Source of the DNA: Xenophilus sp. E41
GTDB lineage: Bacteria; Pseudomonadota; Gammaproteobacteria; Burkholderiales; Burkholderiaceae_C
Reading direction: 5' to 3'
Assembly: GCF_003671765.1 (NCBI RefSeq)
Contig: NZ_QPIB01000005.1
Coordinates: 207,186 to 271,185 of the forward strand
DNA: 64,000 nt
The notes below the pieces were generated by a model. The model saw nothing but the letters and a program-made list of their open reading frames with translations. It did not search any database and was not told the origin of the DNA. Shown piece by piece: positions 41,457 to 49,760 of the stretch; position 1 is the stretch's first letter; each line of letters opens with the position of its first letter. The position numbers and the translations under genes are program-made.

Positions 41457-42829
41457 GCGGGCAGGCGTCCACCGGCGCGGCATCGGCACCGGCGCCGCGC
41501 CGCGCGGGCTCGCTGCGCGCCCGGCTGCTGTGGTTCCTGTTGGCGGCGATCGTGCTGGCGGGCGCCGTGCAGGCCCTGGTGACGTATCGGACGGTGCTGC
41601 GCGAGGCCGACGAGATCTTCGACTACCACATGCAGCAGATGGCGATGTCGCTGCGCTCCGGCCTGCCGCCCAGCGCAGCCGTGAGCGGCCTGCGCGGCGG
41701 CGAGCAGAACTTCGAGTTCGTCGTGCAGGTGTGGACTGTCGACGGGGAGCGCATCTTCGAATCGGCCGAGGAGGCGGCGCTGCCGCAGCGCGCGGTGCTG
41801 GGCTTCTCGGACGTCAACGCGCGTGGCACCACGTACCGCGTCTTCTCCCTGCAGGCGCGCGGCCTGGTGATCCAGGTCGCACAGGACATGGCCGCCCGCC
41901 GCCAGATGGCCGGTACCCTGGCCCTGCGCACCGTCGGGCCCGTGGTGCTGATGGCGCCTCTGCTGATGCTGGTGGTCTGGTGGGTGGTGAGCGGCTCGCT
42001 CGCGCCCGTGGCGCGCGTGCGCCGGCAGGTGGCCACGCGGCAGGCCGACGACCTGTCGCCCGTGAGCGAGGACGGCCTGCCCGAGGAGGTGCGGCCGCTG
42101 GTGCACGAGCTCAACCTGCTCTTCGACCGCGTGCGCCACGCCTTCGAGGCGCAGAAGCACTTCGTGGCCGACGCGGCGCACGAGCTTCGTTCGCCGCTGG
42201 CCGCGCTCAAGCTGCAGGTGCAGGGCCTGCAGCGGGCGCAGGACGACGGCGCGCGCGAGGTGGCGGTGCAGCGCCTGTCGGCCGGCATCGACCGCGCCAC
42301 CCGACTCGTCGAGCAGCTGCTCGCGCTCGCACGGCAGGAGGCCAGCGCGGCCGCCGGCGCGCCGGGCGAGCCGGTCGATCTGGTGCAGGTCGCGCGGCTC
42401 GCGATCGGCGACGTGGTGCCCGCGGCGCAGGCGCGCCGCATCGACGTGGGCCTGGGCCGCGCCGATGCGGTGACGGTGCAGGGGCATCCCGAAGCGCTGC
42501 GCATGATGGTCCGCAACCTGGCCGACAACGCCGTCAAGTACACGCCCGAGGGCGGCCGGGTCGACGTGGAGATCGAGGCCACGCCGGCCGGCGTCGAAGT
42601 GCATGTGGAAGACAGCGGACCGGGCCTGCCGGAAGCCGAGCGCGAGCGGGTGCTCGATCGCTTCTACCGATCCGGCGAACCGCAGGCCCCGGGCAGCGGC
42701 CTGGGCCTGGCCATCGTGCGCTCGGTCGCGCAACTGCATGGTGCGACCGTGCGCCTCGAGGCGTCATCTCGTTTGGGCGGCCTGCGCGCGGTGGTGGTCT
42801 TTTCTGCGCCGGTCAGTCACGCGGCCTGA
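41453..42829 (+). CDS. Sensor histidine kinase (second system)
   Basis: A 458-residue inner-membrane kinase. First span about residues 26-45, periplasmic sensor of ~115 residues (VVQVWTVDGERIFESAEE), second span about 165-187, then dimerisation and ATP domains. H243 in VADAAHELRSPLA is the phosphorylated His. DNAVKYTPEGG (N box), DSGPGLPEAE (G1) and GSGLGLAI (G2) are intact. The N-terminal tail before the first span is Ala/Pro-rich. Its 3' end overlaps the convergent ferredoxin gene by 17 bp. Confidence 0.93.
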
Positions 42830-43100
42830 GGTCCACGCGTGATGCGCGGACCATCGTGATCGCGTGGAAGGGGCAGGTCACGGCGCAGTCGCTGCAGCCG
42901 GTGCATCGCGCCGCGTCCTGAAGCACCGAGCGCTTGCGCCAGTCGATGGCCTCGAGGGCCAGCACATGGTGCTCGCACGAGCCCACGCACCAGCCGCAGC
43001 CGGTGCATCGCCCGGGGTCGATTGCCGGTAGCCAGCCGGGGCGCGAGCGGCCCGTGGAGGAGGTCGGTGTTGCGAGTTGGGCTTCGCGCATGGACGCCAT
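42813..43100 (-). CDS. Dicluster 4Fe-4S ferredoxin-like protein
   Basis: A protein of about 95 residues with two complete 4Fe-4S binding motifs: CTGCGWCVGSC and, 30 residues later, CTGCSDCAVTCPF. These are CxxCxxCxxxC clusters as in bacterial dicluster ferredoxins. It presumably transfers electrons at low potential; the partner is unknown. The region before the first motif is Pro/Ser-rich. Starts at ATG 43100 (MASMREAQ) or, 9 bp later, 43091; neither has a strong ribosome-binding site. Its stop codon overlaps the kinase gene end on the opposite strand. Confidence 0.82.
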   Translation of the reverse strand: MASMREAQLATPTSSTGRSRPGWLPAIDPGRCTGCGWCVGSCEHHVLALEAIDWRKRSVLQDAARCTGCSDCAVTCPFHAITMVRASRVDLRPRD

Positions 43101-43131
43101 GCTGGCACAGCACGTGCCGCGCATGTCGTGC

Positions 43132-43170
43132 GGCCAAAGAAAAAGCCCACCATCGCGAGATGGTGGGCTT
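43132..43170 (-). terminator. Intrinsic terminator of tRNA-Asn
   Basis: 12-bp perfect stem AAGCCCACCATC / GATGGTGGGCTT (43143-43170) with a 4-nt loop. On the minus strand it is followed by TTTCTTTGG, just downstream of the tRNA. Confidence 0.88.
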
Positions 43171-43193
43171 CAAGAAGCCCGAAGGCTTTTGTT

Positions 43194-43269
43194 TGGCTCC
43201 CCGACCTGGGCTCGAACCAGGGACCTACGGATTAACAGTCCGGCGCTCTACCGACTGAGCTATCGGGGA
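43194..43269 (-). tRNA. tRNA-Asn (GTT)
   Basis: 76-nt cloverleaf including an encoded CCA. The 5' TCCCCGA pairs with 3' TCGGGGA. D-arm AGCTCAGTCGGTAGAGC, anticodon loop CTGTTAA with anticodon GTT, T-arm GGTTCGAGCC. Own terminator follows. Confidence 0.97.
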
Positions 43270-43374
43270 ATGAGCCCGCTAGTATAGCGTCAAAAACGCC
43301 GGTTCCGAAAGCAGCCCATCAATTCGCAAAAAAAGATGGGCTCGGGTCGCTCGCTCGATGGCGAGGGCTCGGCT

Positions 43375-44838
43375 TCAGCCGATGCGCACCGGCACGAAGA
43401 TGCGGTCGTCGCCACGCTGGATCAGCAGCGCGACCGACTTGTCGGCCTTGGCCACCGCCTGGCGCACCTGGTCGACGCTCCTGGCCGGCGTGCCGTTGAT
43501 GGCCAGCAGCACGTCGCCGGCCTGGATGCCGGCCAGCGCCGAGGGGCCCTGCGCATCTTCGACGACCAGGCCGTTGTCCAGCGAGGACTCGCGCTTCTCC
43601 TGCGGCTGCAGCGGCCGCAGTGCGAGGCCCAGTTTGCCCTGGCCCGCGGCATCGTCGGCCTTCGCGGTCTGCACCTTGTCGCTCGCATCCGCGAGCTTCG
43701 CGCTCAGCTGCTCGGGCGCGCCCTTGCGCCACACCTCCAGCGCCACCTTCTGGCCCGGCGTCATCTGGCCGATGATGGCCGGCAGGTCGCCCGAGCTGAC
43801 GATGGGCTGGCCGTCCACCTTCAGGATCACGTCGCCGCTCTGCAGGCCCGCCTTCTCGGCGGCGCTGCCCTTCTCGACGTTCGAGACCAGCGCGCCCTCG
43901 GGCTTGTCGAGCTTGAAGGAGTCGGCGAAGGTCTGGTTCACCTCCTGCACCGCGACCCCCAGCTTGGCGTGGCTGGCCTTGCCGGTCGCCACGATCTGGT
44001 CCTTCACCTTGGTCGCGATGTCGATCGGGATCGCGAAGGACACGCCCTGGTAGCCGCCGCTGCGGCTGTAGATCTGCGAGTTGATGCCGACCACCTCGCC
44101 ACGCGCATTGAACAGCGGGCCGCCGGAGTTGCCGGGGTTGATCGGCACGTCGGTCTGGATGAAGGGCGTGTAGCTGTCGTCGGGCAGCGAGCGGCCCTTG
44201 GCGCTCACCACGCCGGCCGTCACGGTGTTCTCGAAGCCGAAGGGCGAGCCGATGGCCAGCACCCATTCGCCGACCTTCAGGTCCTTCACGTTGCCGATCG
44301 GCACCGTGGGCAGATTCCTGGCGTCGATCTTCAGCACGGCGATGTCGGTCTTCGGATCGGAGCCGAGCACCTTGGCGCGGAACTCGCGGCGGTCGGTCAG
44401 CTTGACGGTGACCTCCTTGGCGTCCTTCACGACGTGGGCGTTGGTGAGGATGGTGCCGTCGGGGCTGATGATGAAGCCCGAGCCCTGGCCGCGCGTCGGC
44501 ACTTCGCGTTGCGGTGCCTTGGGCATGTTGGGGCCGCGGAACTGCTGGAAGAACTCGTAGAACGGGTCGTTCGGGTCCATCCCGGGGATGCCGGCGACAC
44601 CGTCGGCCGACGCCGTCTTGGTGACGCCGGTGACGCTGATGTTCACCACCGCCGGGCCGTTGCGCGCGGTGATGGTCGAGAAGTCGGGCGCGGCGATGGG
44701 CGCGACCATCGGCGTGGTCACGGGCGCGGGCTGGCCGCTTGCGCGAGCGCTGGTGTAGGCCCCGGCGCCGGCGGCGCCGAGCACGCCCGCCGCCGCGAGC
44801 GCGAGGACGAGGCGCTGCGGGGTGTTGATCGTCTTCAT
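43375..44838 (-). CDS. Do-like periplasmic serine endopeptidase (DegP/DegQ/MucD)
   Basis: A 487-residue envelope protease/chaperone. Signal peptide at residues 1-27, then the trypsin-like domain with the catalytic triad: His in LTNAHVV, Asp in KTDIAVLKID and Ser in PGNSGGPLF. Two PDZ domains follow (LGVAVQEVNQTF... and GLVVEDAQGPSALAGIQAGDVL). A Gln/Arg-rich section FYEFFQQFRGPNMPK lies before the protease core. Length fits DegP/DegQ/MucD. ATG at 44838 (MKTINTPQRL). A CTTAG-N6-CTTAA box upstream suggests control by an OmpR-type regulator in response to envelope stress. Confidence 0.94.
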   Translation of the reverse strand: MKTINTPQRLVLALAAAGVLGAAGAGAYTSARASGQPAPVTTPMVAPIAAPDFSTITARNGPAVVNISVTGVTKTASADGVAGIPGMDPNDPFYEFFQQFRGPNMPKAPQREVPTRGQGSGFIISPDGTILTNAHVVKDAKEVTVKLTDRREFRAKVLGSDPKTDIAVLKIDARNLPTVPIGNVKDLKVGEWVLAIGSPFGFENTVTAGVVSAKGRSLPDDSYTPFIQTDVPINPGNSGGPLFNARGEVVGINSQIYSRSGGYQGVSFAIPIDIATKVKDQIVATGKASHAKLGVAVQEVNQTFADSFKLDKPEGALVSNVEKGSAAEKAGLQSGDVILKVDGQPIVSSGDLPAIIGQMTPGQKVALEVWRKGAPEQLSAKLADASDKVQTAKADDAAGQGKLGLALRPLQPQEKRESSLDNGLVVEDAQGPSALAGIQAGDVLLAINGTPARSVDQVRQAVAKADKSVALLIQRGDDRIFVPVRIG

Positions 44839-44881
44839 GGGGTTTCCTTTCGCGGTGTGGGTGTGGAACACGATGCGAAGG

Positions 44882-44913
44882 AATGTCGGGCGCAGCGCTT
44901 AGGCATGCCTTAA
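44882..44913 (-). promoter_or_regulatory. Promoter with phased TTAAG/CTAAG box upstream of the Do protease
   Basis: Plus-strand CTTAG (44898-44902) and CTTAA (44909-44913) are 11 bp apart. In the gene direction this reads TTAAG-N6-CTAAG, the arrangement also seen as CTAAG-N6-CTAAG at 17329. It overlaps the -35 position of a GACATT -10 candidate (44882-44887). Confidence 0.5.
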
Positions 44914-44960
44914 GCCCGCGGCGCTGCGAGGCGCAGCGCTGGGCGCATGCGGCGGGCTGA

Positions 44961-45000
44961 CGAACAAAAGCCGGCAGCGCGATCACTCGCGGCTGCCGGC
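44961..45000 (-). terminator. Terminator of the 75-residue gene
   Basis: GCCGGCAGC pairs with GCTGCCGGC (one bulged G inside), followed on the minus strand by TTTTGTTCG. Confidence 0.72.
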
Positions 45001-45018
45001 CGTGCCGGGGAGCCGGGC

Positions 45019-45246
45019 TCAGGCGGCGCGCGGGAAGCGCTCGAGCATCTGGCGGCCCAGCGCGGTGATCGCCATGACCATGGCCGGCGGCTGGTGATGG
45101 CCGGCGAGGGTGCGGACGGGGCGCGGGATCTCGGCGCGTACATGGCCGGCCAGGATGAGCAGGCGGACCGAGTCGACGTCGTCGCCGTCGGTCACGGCGA
45201 TGGGCAATCGTTCGCGCGCGAGGCGGTGCAGCAGTTCGATGGGCAT
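45019..45246 (-). CDS. Small conserved hypothetical protein
   Basis: A 75-residue soluble protein with no signal or membrane segment and no cysteine. It starts MPIELLHRLARERLPIAV, then DDVDSVRLLILAGHVRAEIP and, near the end, VMAITALGRQMLERFP, whose helix pattern could be a small winged-helix. GGCCGG-rich upstream shows no strong ribosome-binding site; the ATG at 45246 is the only good start. Followed by its own terminator, which supports a real gene. Function unknown. Confidence 0.65.
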   Translation of the reverse strand: MPIELLHRLARERLPIAVTDGDDVDSVRLLILAGHVRAEIPRPVRTLAGHHQPPAMVMAITALGRQMLERFPRAA

Positions 45247-45403
45247 GGGCCGAAGTATTGCGCGAGCCGCTGCCGACGGCCATCCGAAGTCGAACAAAGC
45301 GGTATTTTTTCCCGCTTGCGCAACGGCGCTGCGTCGCGTGCCTGCCGTCAGGCCGCGTTCAGCGCGAGGGGCAACGGCATCACGCCGCTGCGGGACCTCG
45401 GCC

Positions 45404-47590
45404 TCAGAGCGAGGCCGTGAGGCCGAGCCGCAGCGTCCGCGGCGCGCCGGGGAACAGGTAGACGTGGCCGTACTGGTTGGGGGATTCCTTCCAGTAGCGG
45501 CGGTCGAAGAGGTTCTCGACACCCAGCGTCCAGGTGGTGGCGGTGCGGCCGATCTTCGTGTCGTAGCGCAGGGCGGTGTCCACGCGGGTCCAGGCCGGCA
45601 GGCGCAGGCTGCCGTCGGCCAGCACGTTGCGCCGGCCCTCGCGCGAGAGCAGCGCCTGCAGCTCGAACCCAGGCACGGCGGCCACGCGGTAGGCGGTCCG
45701 CAGGCGCCAGACCTGGTCGGGCACGTTCACCGGTCGCTGGCCGTTGGCCTCGGGCGAGAAGCTGCTGCCGCGGCGCCTGGCGTCGATGAAGGTGGCGCCC
45801 CCGGCCAGCCGCCACGGGCCGCTGGCCCACTGCACGTTCGCCTCCAGGCCGCGGTGGCGCGCCGTGCCGTCGTAGCGGCCGGTGCACTCGGCGCCCGTGT
45901 TCTCGCAGGCGTCGATGTTGGTCATCGGCCGCACGATGTTGAAGTACGCCAGCTGCCAGTTCAGGCCCTGGGACGGGTTGCCGCTGCCGCCCTTGAGGCC
46001 CAGCTCCCATTGCCGCGACGCGAGCGGGGGCAGCGCCTCGCCGGCATTGGTGTACTGCTGCGGTTTGCCGGGCACGAGCTGCGACTCCACACCCTTGCCC
46101 CAGCTCGCGTAGGCCATGAGATCGGGCTGCAGCGCATAGCTGAGCGCGACCCACGGCGTGGTCACGCCATCCTTGTAGCCGGTCGGCCGTGTCGCGTCGG
46201 TGCGCACGCTGTCGCGCGCGAAGCGCGTGTGACGCACGCCCACCCAGGTGGTGAAACGGTCGGTCCAGCGGATCGCGTCCTGCACCGACACCTCGGTGGA
46301 GCGCTCGTCGCGGTTGGTGTTGGGCGAGGTCAGCGTCGGGTCGGCCGGGACGATGGCGGTGCCCCACACATTGCCGCTGCCCACGTAGTTGTAGGCCTGG
46401 TCCTGGAAGCGGTTGCGCACGCGGCTGGCCAGGAGGCCGACGCTCAGGTCGTGCTGCACGCCGCCGGTGGTGATGCGGCCCTTGAGCGCCAGGTTGCCTG
46501 CGGTCTGGCGCCGTCGCTCGTTCTCGCTGCGGAAGTCGTAGAAGTCGAAGCTGCCGTCCGAGCAGTAGCGGTCGTAGCGTTCTTCCATGCTGCAGCCGAA
46601 GGCGTAGGCCAGGCGATCGTCGCTCTTCAGGCGCTGCTGGCCGATCTGCGCGCTCCAGCGCCAGTCGGCATTGAGCGCCTGCGTGAAGCGCAGCGTGCCG
46701 GTGAAGGCATCGAAGACCGAGGGCTGCGACCAGGCCTGGTTGTTGAGGTTCAGCCGCGGATCGCCCGCGCGCGGCAGCAGATTGCCCAGCAGGCTGAAGC
46801 CGTTCTGGCTCGGCTGCGCCTTGTGGCTGGATTCGAACTCGGCCTCCAGCAGCGAATCGCGCGAGAGTCGCCAGTCGGCGGCGAGCGAGAGCAGATGCCG
46901 GTTGCCGTCCAGGTCGAAGGTGCGCGGCTTCAGCTGTTCGCTCACCACGTTGAGGCGGTAGCCGAACTGCCGCTCGCTGCCGAAGCGCCCGCCCAGGTCG
47001 ACGGCCCCCAGCAGGCTGCCGCGGCCCGAGACCTCCGTGCGCACCTCGCGCAGGTCCTGCTCGGTGGGACGCTTCACGACGTAGTTCACCAGTCCGCCGG
47101 GTGCGCTGGTACCGGCCTGGATGCCGCTGGTGCCGCGCAGGATCTCGACGCGCTCCTTGTTGTCCAGCGGGATGGACGTCTCGGCGCTGATCGGCAGGGC
47201 CTCGCGCCGGTAGTTGAAGCGGTTGTCCAGCACGAAGCCGCGCACGCTCAGGAAGTCCCAGTAGCCGGCGGAGTTGTAGGCGTCGGTGACCGAGGCGTCG
47301 AATTGGGTGAGATCGGCCAGGCGGCGCGCCCCGCTGGACTGCAGCTCGGTGCTGTCGATCACCGTGGCCGAGATCGGCACGTCCTTGAGCGGCAGGTCGC
47401 CGAAGCCGCTCACGTCGGCCGACGGCGGCGTGCCGCGCTCGTCGATGGTGACGGCGGGCAGGGTGTCCGCCGCGGGCGCCTGCGCATGGGCGGCGTGTGC
47501 TATGAAAACCATAGCTGCCAGCGCAAGCGGGGCGGGCGCTGCAGGCCTTTTTGGTCTCAGTTTCGGGAGTGGACGGTGCGGAATCGCCAT
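45404..47590 (-). CDS. TonB-dependent outer-membrane receptor under TPP riboswitch control (probable thiamine-type uptake)
   Basis: A 728-residue receptor. Signal peptide, then the plug domain: PISATVIDSTELQSSG, SVRGFVLDNRFNYRRE and VEILRGTSGIQAGTSAPGGLVNYVVKRP (TonB plug motifs at residues about 73-185). The 22-strand barrel ends with GVENLFDRRYWKESPNQYG and RLGLTASL with a final Leu. The sequence resembles siderophore receptors of the FhuE/FpvA type, but the TPP riboswitch 88 nt upstream argues for thiamine or a thiamine precursor as the substrate. Residues 13-31, most of the signal peptide core, are encoded by a copy of the dispersed repeat. ATG at 47590. Confidence 0.9.
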   Translation of the reverse strand: MAIPHRPLPKLRPKRPAAPAPLALAAMVFIAHAAHAQAPAADTLPAVTIDERGTPPSADVSGFGDLPLKDVPISATVIDSTELQSSGARRLADLTQFDASVTDAYNSAGYWDFLSVRGFVLDNRFNYRREALPISAETSIPLDNKERVEILRGTSGIQAGTSAPGGLVNYVVKRPTEQDLREVRTEVSGRGSLLGAVDLGGRFGSERQFGYRLNVVSEQLKPRTFDLDGNRHLLSLAADWRLSRDSLLEAEFESSHKAQPSQNGFSLLGNLLPRAGDPRLNLNNQAWSQPSVFDAFTGTLRFTQALNADWRWSAQIGQQRLKSDDRLAYAFGCSMEERYDRYCSDGSFDFYDFRSENERRRQTAGNLALKGRITTGGVQHDLSVGLLASRVRNRFQDQAYNYVGSGNVWGTAIVPADPTLTSPNTNRDERSTEVSVQDAIRWTDRFTTWVGVRHTRFARDSVRTDATRPTGYKDGVTTPWVALSYALQPDLMAYASWGKGVESQLVPGKPQQYTNAGEALPPLASRQWELGLKGGSGNPSQGLNWQLAYFNIVRPMTNIDACENTGAECTGRYDGTARHRGLEANVQWASGPWRLAGGATFIDARRRGSSFSPEANGQRPVNVPDQVWRLRTAYRVAAVPGFELQALLSREGRRNVLADGSLRLPAWTRVDTALRYDTKIGRTATTWTLGVENLFDRRYWKESPNQYGHVYLFPGAPRTLRLGLTASL
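47499..47554 (+). repeat. Dispersed GCTAT repeat encoding a signal peptide, copy E
   Basis: GCTATGAAAACCATAGCTGC through GGGCGCTGCAGGCC and TTTTTGG. It lies wholly within the receptor gene and, read on the minus strand, encodes PKRPAAPAPLALAAMVFIA. Confidence 0.8.
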
Positions 47591-47677
47591 GACGTGTTCG
47601 AAGACGCGATGGCAGGTGGGCGGGATGCGTGGGCCCCGATGCACAGGCCCGAGAGATGCTGTGCGGCCGACGGATCT

Positions 47678-47752
47678 GCTTCCCTGCGCGAGGATTACCT
47701 CAATCAGGTTCAAAGGGACTCTCTCAGTCCACCTCGCGGTGAACACCCCTAG
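47678..47752 (-). promoter_or_regulatory. TPP riboswitch (THI element) upstream of the TonB receptor
   Basis: On the minus strand: GGGGTGTTC start, ACTGAGAGAGTCCC, the nearly invariant CCTTTGAACCTGATTGAGG, then TAATCCTCGCGCAGGGAAGC. These are the conserved pyrimidine- and pyrophosphate-sensing helices of the TPP aptamer. It ends 87 nt before the receptor start, leaving room for an expression platform. Confidence 0.95.
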
Positions 47753-47796
47753 CGGCCCCGGCGCGGCGGCAGGCGCTGCGCCGGGGTGGGCGGAGT

Positions 47797-48744
47797 TTAG
47801 CGGCCCGCGGCCGGCGGGTGCTGGGCGATGGCGTCCATCAGCGCGCGCGCCGCGGCTTCAGGATCGTCCGCGCCGACGATGGCGCGCACCACCGCTACCG
47901 ATCCCACGCCCGCGGCCATGGCGGCCGGCACACGCGACACGTCGAAGCCGCCGATCGCGACCAGCGGGTAGCCGCGCATCAGCTGCGCATAGCACTTCAG
48001 GCGAGTGAGTCCCTGTGGCGCGGTGGCCATCAGCTTGAGCGTGGTCGGGAACACGGCGCCCAGGGCCAGGTAGCTCGGGCTCACCGCATCGGCACGCTGC
48101 ATCTCCGCATAGCCATGGGTGCTCACGCCCAGGCGCAGGCCGGCGCGGCGAATCGCGTCGACGTCGGACTCGGTGAGCGCGTCCAGGTCTTCCTGCCCCA
48201 GGTGCACGCCATAGGCACCGGCCTCGATGGCCGCCTGCCAGTGGTCGTTGATGAAGAGCAGGGCCGGTGTGCCCTGCACGGCGGCGACGGCGGCACGGAC
48301 TTCGGCCTGCACGGCCCGCGCGTCGCCGGACTTGAAGCGCAGCTGCACCGTCGGCACGCCGGCGCGTGCCATGCGGCCGACCCAGGCCGCGTCCGGCAGC
48401 ACGGCATACAGGCCGAGCTGCGCGGGGCAGGGCGCGAAGGCGTCGTCGCGCGCCTGCGGCGGAAACTCCCGCAGGTCGAAGTCCACCGGCGTGGCGGGCC
48501 AGCGCTGTGCCTCGAACAGGCCCAGTCGCCGGCTCTGCGCCTGCCACGCGCGGGCCAGGCACTCGGCATCGGCCTCGATGAAGCCCATCAGCGCGGCGGC
48601 CTGGCGCACGCCGCGGTAGACCGGATCGTCCGACGCGTAGTGCTGCGGCACCACCGGCGGATGCGCCCCGAAGCGCGGCAGGTGCGCCGTGAGGATGGCC
48701 ATCGCAATGCTGTTGGCGTCGGGGGAGTTCATGCTGCGGGTCAT
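47797..48744 (-). CDS. thiE: Thiamine phosphate synthase with N-terminal extension
   Basis: Joins HMP-PP and thiazole phosphate to thiamine phosphate. Canonical ThiE (about 210 residues) occupies residues ~105-315: [22 protein letters not shown] (RxK for the phosphate), [50 protein letters not shown]. The extra ~105 N-terminal residues ([42 protein letters not shown]) are unassigned. The start at 48744 overlaps the thiG stop as ATGA; the ATG at 48732 (MNSPDANS) is an alternative. Last gene of the thiO-thiS-thiG-thiE operon. Confidence 0.9.
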   Translation of the reverse strand: MTRSMNSPDANSIAMAILTAHLPRFGAHPPVVPQHYASDDPVYRGVRQAAALMGFIEADAECLARAWQAQSRRLGLFEAQRWPATPVDFDLREFPPQARDDAFAPCPAQLGLYAVLPDAAWVGRMARAGVPTVQLRFKSGDARAVQAEVRAAVAAVQGTPALLFINDHWQAAIEAGAYGVHLGQEDLDALTESDVDAIRRAGLRLGVSTHGYAEMQRADAVSPSYLALGAVFPTTLKLMATAPQGLTRLKCYAQLMRGYPLVAIGGFDVSRVPAAMAAGVGSVAVVRAIVGADDPEAAARALMDAIAQHPPAAGR

Positions 48745-49559
48745 CCGTGGTGGTGCCAGAAAGGGGTGCCCAGCACGGGCGTGCTGGGCTGGGCATTGTC
48801 GGCGGCGGCCATAGCCCCGGCCCGGCGCGCGCTGCGGCCGGCCTGCACTGCGTCGGCAAAGGCGCCGGCCATGGCGACCGGGTCCTGCGCGAGCGCGACC
48901 GCGGTGTTGAGCAGCACGCCGTCGTAGCCCCATTCCATCACCTGGCAGGCATGCGAGGGCAGACCGAGGCCGGCATCGACCAGCATCGGTACCTGGAGGC
49001 GCTCGCGCAGCATCTGCAATGCGTAGGGGTTGACCGGACCGCGGCCGGTGCCGATGGGCGCGGCCCAGGGCATCACGGCCTGGCAGCCGACATCCACCAG
49101 CCGCTGGCACAGCACCAGGTCCTCGGTGCAATAGGGCAGCACCTGGAAGCCGTCGGCGATGAGCAGCCGCGCTGCCTCGACCAGGTTCAGCGTGTCGGGC
49201 TGCAGGGTGTAGTCGTCGCCGATCAGCTCGAGCTTGAGCCAGGGCGTCTCGAAGACCTCGCGCGCCATCTGCGCGGTGGCGATCACTTCCTGGATGCTGT
49301 GGCAGCCCGCCGTGTTGGGCAGCACGGGCACGCCCAGGCGCCTGAGCAGGCTCCAGAAACCGCCACCGGCGGCAGCGCCGTCGGACGCCGCGCCCTGGCG
49401 CCGCAGCGAGGCCGTGAGCATGGCCGGCCGGGCGCGTTGCACGGCGGCTTCCAGCACGTCGGGAGAGGGGTAACGCGCCGTGCCCAGCAGCAGCCGGCTG
49501 TCGAAGCGCTGGCCGTACAGCACCAGCGCGTCGTCGTGGGTCGTGTCGTCGCTGCGCAT
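48741..49559 (-). CDS. thiG: Thiazole synthase
   Basis: A 272-residue TIM-barrel enzyme that condenses deoxyxylulose 5-phosphate, dehydroglycine and ThiS-thiocarboxylate into the thiazole ring. Family motifs: [59 protein letters not shown] (Schiff-base Lys in LKLELIGDD), [20 protein letters not shown]-type [15 protein letters not shown] and [23 protein letters not shown] (each in order). C-terminal 30 residues are Ala-rich and His-containing (TPFWHHHG). Starts 3 bp after thiS, ATG at 49559. Confidence 0.95.
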   Translation of the reverse strand: MRSDDTTHDDALVLYGQRFDSRLLLGTARYPSPDVLEAAVQRARPAMLTASLRRQGAASDGAAAGGGFWSLLRRLGVPVLPNTAGCHSIQEVIATAQMAREVFETPWLKLELIGDDYTLQPDTLNLVEAARLLIADGFQVLPYCTEDLVLCQRLVDVGCQAVMPWAAPIGTGRGPVNPYALQMLRERLQVPMLVDAGLGLPSHACQVMEWGYDGVLLNTAVALAQDPVAMAGAFADAVQAGRSARRAGAMAAADNAQPSTPVLGTPFWHHHG

Positions 49560-49562
49560 CGC

Positions 49563-49760
49563 TCAGCCTCCGGTCACGGGCCGGATGACCTCGACGTCGT
49601 CGCCGTCGTGCAGCTCGCGCTGGGCATAGGCCGAGCGCGGCACGAACTCGCGATTGACCGCGGCCGCGAAGGGCGGCTGCGGCGCCAGCAGCGCGATGGC
49701 TTCGGCCAGGGTGGCGGGTGCGTCGAGCTCGCGCGGCTCGCCGTTGATCAGGATGTTCAC
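49563..49760 (-). CDS. thiS: Sulfur carrier protein ThiS
   Basis: A 65-residue ubiquitin-like protein that carries sulfur as a C-terminal thiocarboxylate to ThiG. Starts VNILINGEPRELDAP and ends with the obligatory GG (VIRPVTGG). The start is GTG at 49760, sharing GTGA with the thiO stop (49757-49760). Confidence 0.95.
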   Translation of the reverse strand: MNILINGEPRELDAPATLAEAIALLAPQPPFAAAVNREFVPRSAYAQRELHDGDDVEVIRPVTGG

